Made by a program: the position numbers and the translations under genes. Below are positions 6,253-12,184 of a stretch of 12,184 nucleotides of DNA, piece by piece; position 1 is the first letter of the stretch, and each line of letters opens with the position of its first letter. The DNA is from an uncultured Clostridia bacterium (lineage in GTDB: Bacteria > Bacillota > Clostridia > Oscillospirales > Ruminococcaceae). The notes under the pieces are model-generated. The model was not told the DNA's origin. It ran no database searches and was given only the letters and a program-made list of their open reading frames with translations. The stretch lies in NCBI GenBank assembly GCA_947175045.1, contig CAMWLH010000031.1, positions 1 to 12,184 of the forward strand. The letters are read 5' to 3'.

Positions 6253-6755
6253 GGATATTGGGGATAGACCCCGGTTACGCCATAGTGGGCTACGGGGTGC
6301 TGGATTATGATAATGTGGCATTTAAAACGGTGAATTACGGCGCGATAACGACGGGTGCGGACACTCCCTTTGACAGGCGGCTGGCGGAGATATACAGGGA
6401 TATGTGCGAGCTGCTGGATATGTTCAAGCCCGATTGCGTAAGCATTGAGAAGCTTTATTTCAATACGAATATCACGACGGGTATCGACGTGGCGCAGGCA
6501 AGGGGAGTCATCACGCTTTCCGCAGCGCTGAGAGGGATACCGATATATGAATATACGCCGCTTCAGGTAAAGGTAGCTGTCACGGGTTACGGGCGGGCGG
6601 AAAAGCATCAGATGCAGGAGATGACAAAGAATATCCTGCGGCTGAAAAAGGTGCCCAAGCCCGACGATACCGCGGATGCTCTCGCGATAGCGATATGCCA
6701 CGGTCATACGGGCGGATCGCAGTTGTCTAAAATTATGGAGCAGCAAAGGTGTTGA
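6249..6755 (+). CDS. ruvC: Holliday junction endonuclease RuvC
   Basis: RuvC is a dimeric nuclease that cuts four-way DNA junctions symmetrically, working with RuvAB in recombination repair. The 168-residue length is normal. The four metal-binding acidic residues of its RNase H-like fold are visible: D7 in ILGIDPG, E67 in VSIEKLYF, and D140 and D143 in PDDTADALAIA. The GYGRAEKHQMQ segment at 113-123 is also typical. Its ATG overlaps the preceding stop by four bases. Unlike many ruv operons, ruvC is separated from ruvA by 304 bases that contain a duplicated copy of the interspersed repeat, so some RNA processing or attenuation may set the RuvC:RuvA ratio. Confidence 0.97.
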   Translation: MRILGIDPGYAIVGYGVLDYDNVAFKTVNYGAITTGADTPFDRRLAEIYRDMCELLDMFKPDCVSIEKLYFNTNITTGIDVAQARGVITLSAALRGIPIYEYTPLQVKVAVTGYGRAEKHQMQEMTKNILRLKKVPKPDDTADALAIAICHGHTGGSQLSKIMEQQRC

Positions 6756-6784
6756 AAGCCGAGGGCCGCGCAATAATAACGCAG

Positions 6785-7043
6785 CAAATCAACGCAGGCA
6801 AAGAGCAACGCAAAGCCCACGCAGCAAAATTTTTCGCAAGCGCGCGGGAAAGCGGAACGGAGTGGAGTTTTAACGCGCAGGCTAGCAATAACGTTACAAA
6901 GCAACGCAAGCAAAGAGCAACGCAAAGCCCACGCAGCAAAATTTTTCGCAAGCGCGCGGGAAAGCGGAACGGAGTGGAGCTTTAACGCGCAGGCTAGCAA
7001 TAACGTTGCAAAGCAACGTTATTGCGGTGCGAAAAATTTTTTT
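6785..7043 (+). repeat. Modular intergenic repeat element, copy B, with tandem duplication
   Basis: The ruvC-ruvA gap is almost wholly repeat. A unit of 112 bases occurs twice in tandem: 6785-6906 aligns with 6897-7018 with only four differences (6789, 6797, 6868, 6896). Each unit carries the shared block ending CCCACGCAGCAAAATTTTTCGCAAG, then a hairpin with stems AAAGC/GCTTT and GCGCG/CGCGC (second unit 6961-6965 with 6979-6983, and 6954-6958 with 6986-6990). The T/C difference at 6868/6980 keeps the stem through a G-U pair. The second unit continues into a perfect hairpin GCAATAACGTTGC/GCAACGTTATTGC (6997-7009 with 7013-7025, loop AAA). The outer arm AAAATTTTTCGCA (6938-6950) is inverted at 7028-7040. 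The ruvA ribosome site follows directly at 7049. A transcription-modulating or mobile repeat role is inference. Confidence 0.85.
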
Positions 7044-7059
7044 AAAATAAGGAGTAAAT

Positions 7060-7650
7060 ATGATATACAGTGTAAAAGGCGAATTGATACACACGGAAGC
7101 GGGTCTTGCGGTGGTGGAGTGCGGGGGAGTAGGCTATGCCTGCCGGACCTCGCGGCAGACGCTCAACAGCATAAAGACGGGGAGCGAGGTAAAGCTGTTT
7201 ACTTACCTGCACGTTTCGGAAAACGCGCTTGATCTGTTCGGGTTCTCGGATACGATGGAGCTGGCTTGCTTCAAGCAGCTTATATCGGTGTCCGGGATAG
7301 GTCCCAAAGCGGCGCTGTCCGTGCTGTCGGAGATATCACCGTCGAAGCTGGCTTTATGCATAACGACGGGTGACGCGAAAACTCTCACAAAATGCCCTGG
7401 GATAGGCTTGAAGACTGCCCAGAGGATAGTTCTGGAGCTTAAGGACAAGGTGGCAAAGGATCAGCACGTTTCTGCGGCGGATTATGCCGCTGTGCCCGCG
7501 TCGGGCGGGGGAAACATAGGGGAGGCTCTGTCGGCGCTGGAGGTGCTTGGATTCGCTCCCGCGCAGGCGGCAGCGGCGATAGCGGGCGCCGCTCCCGATT
7601 CCTCGGTAGAGGAACTGATAAAGTACGCGCTGAAAAATCTTGGAAATTGA
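7060..7650 (+). CDS. ruvA: Holliday junction DNA helicase subunit RuvA
   Basis: RuvA binds the four-way junction as a tetramer and loads the RuvB motor. The 196-residue protein has the usual three parts: an N-terminal OB-fold (MIYSVKGELIHTE ... VGYACRTS), a middle domain with two helix-hairpin-helix motifs (VSGIGPKAALSVL at 77-89 and CPGIGLKTAQRIV at 112-124), and a C-terminal three-helix RuvB-binding domain (EALSALEVLGFAPAQAAAAI at about 154-173) after a flexible linker. ATG 7060 has AAGGAG at 7049-7054, five bases away and immediately after repeat element B. The stop overlaps the next predicted start (TTGA), suggesting coupled translation into the TPR gene. Confidence 0.97.
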   Translation: MIYSVKGELIHTEAGLAVVECGGVGYACRTSRQTLNSIKTGSEVKLFTYLHVSENALDLFGFSDTMELACFKQLISVSGIGPKAALSVLSEISPSKLALCITTGDAKTLTKCPGIGLKTAQRIVLELKDKVAKDQHVSAADYAAVPASGGGNIGEALSALEVLGFAPAQAAAAIAGAAPDSSVEELIKYALKNLGN

Positions 7651-8606
7651 CAGTTAAACAGGGAAAGAGGGCGATCCGACTGAATAAGAATGAGAATGTA
7701 CGATCACAGCAGAGGACGGCTGTGATATCGGTGTGCGTTACGGTTTTGTGCGCGTTTCTGATATTGTTTCTGGAGGATTTCGATATAAGTACGGCAGTCG
7801 CGATAGCCGTAGTAGTGGGCTTCGCTTCGCTGGCGACGGCGCTGTATCTTTTCTCGAAATATTGCTTTAAGCCTTATATAGACCGCAGGAGAGCGGCGCT
7901 GCGGGCGCTGGGCACTCACGGTATAAGCAAGGTGAACAAAGACCCCACCGCGCGGCTTGCCTACAAGGGAATATACCAATTTTTCAAGCAGAATTTCGCC
8001 AAGAGCGAGGAATTTCTAAACTTGGCGCTGAGCCGCTCGGATTACCGCCAGAACCAGCTTTTCTGCATAGAGTGGCTGATACATCTGTACGAGGCGGCGG
8101 ACAACGTTTCGAAGCTGCTGTGGTGCTATCGCAAGGCGGCGGAGTACGCGCCCGATAACCCCGAGTTCCAGTCGCGGCTGGGTCATGTGTATTATGTGGA
8201 CGGCAAGCTGGACAAGGCGATGTATTGCTTTGAGCAGGCGCTGAGATACGATCCCAACCACGGATACTCCTATTACAGCATTGCTAAAATCCAAATAGTG
8301 CGCGGCGAGGACAAAAAGGCGGAGGAAACGCTCAATACGCTCATCAAGATAAACGAGAACCACCCGCTGGTGTATTCGGAGCTTGCGACGCTCGCGGCAA
8401 TGCACGGAAAAAATGAGCGCTGCGAGGAATACTACAAAAAGGCGCTGCTGTGCGGATATAAAGACCCTGATGAGCTTCAGAAGCGCATTTCCGCGATAAT
8501 GAAATTCGGGGACAGCGAGGGCGTGAGCGGCGACGACCTGCCGCATGAATATTACCGCCGCATAGAGCCAAAGGAAAAGGAACAGGCGGAAGAAAAGGAT
8601 CAGTAA
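7647..8606 (+). CDS. Membrane-anchored TPR-repeat protein between ruvA and ruvB
   Basis: A protein of about 319 residues, not recognised as a named family. After a short basic N-terminus ([17 protein letters not shown]) come two hydrophobic helices near residues 24-42 and 49-71, joined by a short acidic turn (EDFD). This predicts both ends in the cytoplasm. From about 100 to 275 there are repeated helical pairs of TPR type, clearest at 172-205 ([31 protein letters not shown]) and around 206-271. The C-terminal tail is rich in E and K. The role is probably as a scaffold for protein contacts. TTG 7647 overlaps the ruvA stop and is the longest start; CTG 7680, ten bases after GGGAAAGAGG, is an alternative and leaves both helices intact. 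ruvB follows after one base. A direct link to recombination is unproven. Confidence 0.75.
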   Translation: MTVKQGKRAIRLNKNENVRSQQRTAVISVCVTVLCAFLILFLEDFDISTAVAIAVVVGFASLATALYLFSKYCFKPYIDRRRAALRALGTHGISKVNKDPTARLAYKGIYQFFKQNFAKSEEFLNLALSRSDYRQNQLFCIEWLIHLYEAADNVSKLLWCYRKAAEYAPDNPEFQSRLGHVYYVDGKLDKAMYCFEQALRYDPNHGYSYYSIAKIQIVRGEDKKAEETLNTLIKINENHPLVYSELATLAAMHGKNERCEEYYKKALLCGYKDPDELQKRISAIMKFGDSEGVSGDDLPHEYYRRIEPKEKEQAEEKDQ

Positions 8607-8607
8607 A

Positions 8608-9663
8608 ATGCTTGAAATGTCAAAGGACGATATGGAGTTCGGGGCGAGTGACAGGATCGTCGAGCCCGCATATAATAGCAGTGACGGCGAGGTTGAGCTT
8701 ACCCTGCGCCCAAAGACCCTGGAGGAGTACATCGGGCAGGACAAGGTAAAGGAGAATATGTCGGTGTATATCGAGGCGGCGAAAAAGCGCGGCGAGCCCC
8801 TTGATCACGTTCTGCTTTACGGACCGCCCGGATTGGGCAAGACCACGCTTTCCTGCATTATTGCCAACGAGCTGGGGGTAAATATCCGCGTGACCTCGGG
8901 ACCCGCGATAGAAAAGGCGGGCGACCTGGCGGCGCTGCTGACAAATTTGCAGCAGGGCGACGTGCTTTTCATAGACGAGATACACCGCCTCTCAAGACAG
9001 GTGGAGGAGGTGCTGTACCCCGCTATGGAGGACTATGTTCTCGACATAGTTATGGGGAACGGTCCCGCGGCGCGGTCGATAAGGATAGACCTGCCGAAAT
9101 TCACGCTCATAGGAGCCACAACGCGCTCGGGGCAGCTTTCCGCGCCGCTTCGCGACCGCTTTGGCGTGGTGCAGCGGCTGGAGCTTTACTCGCCCGAGCA
9201 GCTCTGCGATATCGTGCAGCGCTCGGCGGTGATATTGGGCATACCCTGCATGAAGGACGGTGCTATGGAGCTCGCTAAGCGTTCGCGCGGCACTCCGCGC
9301 ATAGCGAACAGGCTCTTAAAGCGGGTAAGGGACTTTGCGGAGGTGCTGGGGAACGGCAAGATAACGCGCTCCGTCGCAGACGACGCGCTCAACCGCCTGG
9401 AGGTGGACGCGCTGGGGCTGGACAGCCTGGACAGGCGCTTTCTGGAAATGATAATCAAGGGCTACAACGGCGGACCCGTGGGTCTGGGAACGCTCGCTTC
9501 AGCACTGAACGAGGAGGAGGTTACCCTCGAGGACGTGTGCGAGCCGTACCTTATGCAGCTCGGCTTTGTGGCGAGAACTCCGCGCGGACGCACCGCCACG
9601 GCGCTCGCCTATAAACACTTGGGCATACTGCGGGAGGGTCAGCAGGTGCTGGAGGAATACTGA
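8608..9663 (+). CDS. ruvB: Holliday junction branch-migration ATPase RuvB
   Basis: RuvB forms hexameric AAA+ rings that pull DNA through the RuvA-bound junction. The 351-residue protein has all expected elements: [11 protein letters not shown] at 34-44, Walker A GPPGLGKT at 72-79, Walker B FIDEIHRL at 121-128, sensor 1 GATTRSG at 169-175, the arginine-finger segment LRDRFG at 181-186, sensor 2 [11 protein letters not shown] at 227-237, and the winged-helix DNA-binding end with RTPRGRTAT at 323-331. ATG 8608 is one base after the TPR gene stop, with AAAAGGA about eight bases upstream inside that gene. It has a roughly 17-residue N-terminal extension before the conserved part, common in clostridia; ATG 8617 or 8629 could also serve. 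Confidence 0.97.
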   Translation: MLEMSKDDMEFGASDRIVEPAYNSSDGEVELTLRPKTLEEYIGQDKVKENMSVYIEAAKKRGEPLDHVLLYGPPGLGKTTLSCIIANELGVNIRVTSGPAIEKAGDLAALLTNLQQGDVLFIDEIHRLSRQVEEVLYPAMEDYVLDIVMGNGPAARSIRIDLPKFTLIGATTRSGQLSAPLRDRFGVVQRLELYSPEQLCDIVQRSAVILGIPCMKDGAMELAKRSRGTPRIANRLLKRVRDFAEVLGNGKITRSVADDALNRLEVDALGLDSLDRRFLEMIIKGYNGGPVGLGTLASALNEEEVTLEDVCEPYLMQLGFVARTPRGRTATALAYKHLGILREGQQVLEEY

Positions 9664-9703
9664 TCGGCAGCAATAATCTTACATCTAAAAAGGGGTTTTC
9701 TGA

Positions 9704-11062
9704 ATGGGACAGATTTTCGGAACGGACGGCGCAAGGGGAGTCGCCATCACGGAGCTTACCTGCGAGAGAGCAATGGAAATAGGCAGGGCGGCGGCATATG
9801 TGCTGACCAAGGAGAGCGGCAAGGCTCACCCGCGCATACTTGTTGGAATGGACACACGGATATCCTCGGAGATACTGGAATACGCGCTGGCGGCGGGGCT
9901 TACCTCGGTGGGAGCGCAGGCAGAGCTGCTGGGGGTAGTTCCCACGCCGGCTGTGGCGTATCTCGTAAAGGAGTACGGCGCTGACGCGGGGGTTATGATA
10001 TCGGCTTCGCACAATTCGGTGGAGTACAACGGCATAAAGCTGTTTTCGGGGGAGGGCTTCAAGCTCCCCGACAGCGTTGAGGAGGAAATTGAAAGCTACA
10101 TACTGGAGCGCAAGGCGGAAATAACGCTTAAAAGCGGCGCGGATGTGGGAACGATCACCCATGCGGACGGCGCGGCGCAGGATTATATCGAACATATCAG
10201 AGACTGCGCGGGAGCCGATCTGTCGGGTCTGCGGCTGGGCTTTGACTGCGCTAACGGCAGCTCGGCGGTCACTGCGGGGGCGCTCTTTAAATCAATGAAC
10301 GCGGACTGCTCCTTTATTGCGGATACCCCCGACGGGACGAATATCAACGATAAGTGCGGCTCAACCCATATAAGCAATATCAGCCGATATGTCCGTGAGA
10401 ACGGGCTTGATGCGGGCTTTGCCTTTGATGGTGACGCGGACAGGTGTCTTGCGGTGGACGAAAACGGAAATATGGTGGACGGCGACAGGATAATCGCGGT
10501 GCTCGCCAATTACCTCAAGGAAAAGGGTCAGCTCAAAGGGAACGCGGCGGTAGTCACGGTCATGAGCAATCTTGGATTCCATGATTATATGAAAGCCCGC
10601 GGAATAACGACGGTCTGCGCTAAGGTCGGAGACAGGTACGTTCTGGAGGAAATGCAGAAAAACGGTTATAATATCGGCGGCGAGCAGTCGGGGCATATTA
10701 TACTGTTGGATCACGCGACCACGGGCGACGGGCAGCTCACTGCGGCTATGCTGGCTAAGGTGATGAAAGAAACGGGCAGGAAACTCTCGGAGCTTGTAGC
10801 GGACATCGCAGACTACCCGCAGCTCCTGCTTAATGTCAAGATTACCGAGCGGTCGAAGGGAAAGTGGAACAAAACGCCATCTATCCTGGAGAAGATCGCT
10901 CTCGCGGAAAAGCAGCTCGAAGGCAGCGGCAGGGTTCTGGTGCGCGAGAGCGGCACCGAGCCGCTGGTGCGCGTTATGCTCGAGGGCCGCGACAGCGGGC
11001 TCGTGAATGCCCTTGCGCATGATATCGCGCATGAGGTGGAGCTGCAATTGACTGTGCATTAA
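9704..11062 (+). CDS. glmM: Phosphoglucosamine mutase
   Basis: GlmM interconverts glucosamine-6-phosphate and glucosamine-1-phosphate, a cytoplasmic step toward UDP-N-acetylglucosamine for peptidoglycan. The 452-residue protein begins with FGTDGARG. It has the active-site phosphoserine loop ISASHN with S102, the magnesium loop DGDADR at 242-247, the sugar-binding GEQSGH at 326-331, and the phosphate-binding RESGTEPLVRVM at 414-425. The GEQSGH form and the S102 position fit GlmM rather than other phosphohexomutases. AAGGGG at 9690-9695 lies eight bases before ATG 9704. It follows ruvB by 40 bases with no terminator seen, so it is probably in the same transcript. Its presence in a ruv operon is not the arrangement of the well-studied model species. 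Confidence 0.96.
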   Translation: MGQIFGTDGARGVAITELTCERAMEIGRAAAYVLTKESGKAHPRILVGMDTRISSEILEYALAAGLTSVGAQAELLGVVPTPAVAYLVKEYGADAGVMISASHNSVEYNGIKLFSGEGFKLPDSVEEEIESYILERKAEITLKSGADVGTITHADGAAQDYIEHIRDCAGADLSGLRLGFDCANGSSAVTAGALFKSMNADCSFIADTPDGTNINDKCGSTHISNISRYVRENGLDAGFAFDGDADRCLAVDENGNMVDGDRIIAVLANYLKEKGQLKGNAAVVTVMSNLGFHDYMKARGITTVCAKVGDRYVLEEMQKNGYNIGGEQSGHIILLDHATTGDGQLTAAMLAKVMKETGRKLSELVADIADYPQLLLNVKITERSKGKWNKTPSILEKIALAEKQLEGSGRVLVRESGTEPLVRVMLEGRDSGLVNALAHDIAHEVELQLTVH

Positions 11063-11068
11063 GCGTAT

Positions 11069-11126
11069 GCAGCAGGGGGAATATCCCCTCAAAGGGAAAG
11101 GCTGCCAATACAGGGGCTCTGAGGGG
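11069..11126 (+). other. Small folded spacer between glmM and the methyltransferase
   Basis: In the 94-base gap, GGGGA (11076-11080) pairs with TCCCC (11084-11088) over a three-base loop, enclosed by GCAGC/GCTGC (11069-11073 with 11101-11105). CCCCTCA (11085-11091) can instead pair with TGAGGGG (11120-11126). These alternative pairings recall an attenuator, but no T run follows, so the function is open. Confidence 0.3.
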
Positions 11127-11156
11127 TTCACAGCTACTAAAACCAATGGAGTTAAA

Positions 11157-12023
11157 ATGAGAATTTCTGACAAATGGCAGGACTACTGCTTGATCGATAC
11201 CGCCGACGGAGAGCGGTTGGAGCGGTGGGGTGACGTCGTACTGATACGTCCCGACCCCCAGATAATATGGAAATGCAGCGGAGCCGCCGACGAATGGCGG
11301 AGCGCCCACGCAAAATATAACCGTTCATCGTCGGGCGGCGGCTCGTGGGACTACCGCCGCAAGCTGCCCGAGAGCTGGCAGATAAGGTATGGTGAGCTTG
11401 TGTTTATGGTGAAGCCTACGGGCTTCAAGCATACGGGTCTGTTCCCCGAGCAGGCGGTGAACTGGGACTACTGCTCGGAGCTTATCCGCGCGGCGGGTCG
11501 GCCGATAAATGTGCTTAATCTGTTTGCATACACGGGGGGAGCTACCCTGGCGTGCGCAAACGCGGGAGCGTCCGTGTGTCACTGTGACGCGGTCAAGGGT
11601 ATGGTCGACTGGGCGCGCACAAACGCGAAGCTCTCGGGGCTTGCGGACAAGCCCATACGGTGGATAGTTGACGACGCGATGAAGTTTATCGGGCGCGAGA
11701 TACGCCGAGGAACACGTTATGACGGGATAATACTTGACCCGCCGAGCTACGGCAGGGGTACCAACGGCGAGATGTGGAAGCTGGAGGACAGCATTTACGA
11801 GTTGATGATGTCAGTGACGGAGCTGCTGTCGGACAAGCCGCTTTTCGTGCTGCTGAACAGCTATACGACGGGGCTTTCCGCTTCGGTTATGAGTTATCTT
11901 ATGGAGATGACGGTAGGACAGCGGTTCGGAATCGAGGTGCTGTCCGAGGAGATAGGTATCCCGGTCAAGCAGACGGGAATGCCATTGCCTTGCGGCAGTA
12001 CGGCGATAGCGCGGTTTGAGTAG
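11157..12023 (+). CDS. RlmI/RlmK-like class I SAM-dependent RNA methyltransferase
   Basis: A 288-residue Rossmann-fold methyltransferase of the group related to the rRNA cytosine-5/guanine methyltransferases RlmI and RlmK. An N-terminal beta-rich part includes MVKPTGFKHTGLFPEQ at about 84-99. Then come the SAM loop LNLFAYTGGAT at 120-130, the acidic residue D144 that would hold the ribose, a DDA motif at 172-174, and the catalytic-type DPPSYGRG at 194-201 followed by GEMWKLE. It lacks the N-terminal PUA domain of E. coli RlmI, so it belongs to a shorter subgroup; the exact rRNA site is unknown. ATG 11157 is chosen because GGAG at 11148-11151 precedes it closely and the upstream in-frame extension covers the folded spacer. 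Repeat element C begins 12 bases after the stop. Confidence 0.85.
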   Translation: MRISDKWQDYCLIDTADGERLERWGDVVLIRPDPQIIWKCSGAADEWRSAHAKYNRSSSGGGSWDYRRKLPESWQIRYGELVFMVKPTGFKHTGLFPEQAVNWDYCSELIRAAGRPINVLNLFAYTGGATLACANAGASVCHCDAVKGMVDWARTNAKLSGLADKPIRWIVDDAMKFIGREIRRGTRYDGIILDPPSYGRGTNGEMWKLEDSIYELMMSVTELLSDKPLFVLLNSYTTGLSASVMSYLMEMTVGQRFGIEVLSEEIGIPVKQTGMPLPCGSTAIARFE

Positions 12024-12035
12024 CTGTTAATTGTC

Positions 12036-12184
12036 GCAGCAAAGCAACGCTGAAAAAGAGCGACAAAAAGCTCACGCAGAAAAGCAACGCTGAGCAAAGA
12101 GCAACACGAAGTCCGCGCAGCAAAATTTTTCGCAAGCCGCTGTGAAAGCGTAGTGTAGCGTAGCGAAACGGAGCTTTTACAGCG
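12036..12184 (+). repeat. Modular intergenic repeat element, copy C, cut by the window end
   Basis: The final bases after the methyltransferase stop repeat the same modules. The spacer module occurs twice in a row with a period of about 41 bases (12041-12079 and 12082-12120, sharing AAAGCAACGCTGA and ending in CGCAG). Then come AAAATTTTTCGCA (12122-12134) and a hairpin CGCTGTGAAAGC/GCTTTTACAGCG (12138-12149 with 12173-12184; one G-U pair) that ends exactly at the window edge. Its loop resembles that of copy A. The inverted right arm would lie outside the window. Confidence 0.8.

Noticed and set aside
6785..7018. CRISPR array
   Set aside because: Only two 112-base units without unique spacers, with no cas genes nearby. 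It is a tandem duplication of one intergenic element.
6704..7094. Several small open frames on both strands across the ruvC-ruvA gap, and a similar minus-strand frame at 2163-2363
   Set aside because: They are by-products of the repeat element: related peptides (around a CEKFxCVGF-like stretch) appear because the DNA repeats. They lack ribosome sites and overlap conserved genes.
11067..11156. In-frame upstream extension of the final methyltransferase
   Set aside because: The added residues resemble no family sequence and cover a folded spacer. GGAG supports ATG 11157.

Overview
The window is a chromosomal stretch of a low-GC-type Gram-positive anaerobe, most likely a clostridial gut bacterium of the Oscillospiraceae/Ruminococcus kind. 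The grounds are Mini-RNase III, a YitT/DUF2179 membrane protein, rubrerythrin, a TatD-type radical SAM protein, strong AAGGAG ribosome sites and sigma-A type promoters in a moderately GC-rich genome. This placement is inferred from gene content; no rRNA gene is present. Every gene reads on the + strand.

Left block (1-2033): a methyltransferase-like protein with a degenerate cofactor loop, Mini-RNase III (mrnC) and a YitT-family membrane protein, closely packed. Middle block (2348-5402): yebC, then a helix-turn-helix regulator with its own promoter and a palindrome at the predicted transcription start, then rubrerythrin behind a consensus-like promoter and a roughly 230-base folded leader, closed by a hairpin terminator. 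Right block (5574-12023): a promoter with perfect TTGACA and TATAAT boxes drives what looks like one long operon. It holds a TatD-linked radical SAM protein, ruvC, ruvA, a membrane-anchored TPR protein, ruvB, glmM and an RlmI-like methyltransferase. RuvA, RuvB and RuvC together move and cut Holliday junctions. GlmM makes glucosamine-1-phosphate for the cell wall. The last gene probably methylates RNA.

The strongest non-coding signal is a modular intergenic element present three times (2040-2330, 6785-7043 and 12036 to the window end). Each copy sits just after a stop codon. The two complete ones end immediately before the ribosome binding site of the next gene (yebC, ruvA). They share a spacer module, 13-base inverted arms around AAAATTTTTCGCA, and an internal hairpin whose pairing is kept while its sequence changes. 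The middle copy is duplicated in tandem with a 112-base period. This looks like a lineage-specific repeat family, either a MITE-like element or a structured RNA element. I see no phage, CRISPR, defence island, tRNA or rRNA. Most coding content is conserved housekeeping, and the undescribed material is in the intergenic regions.
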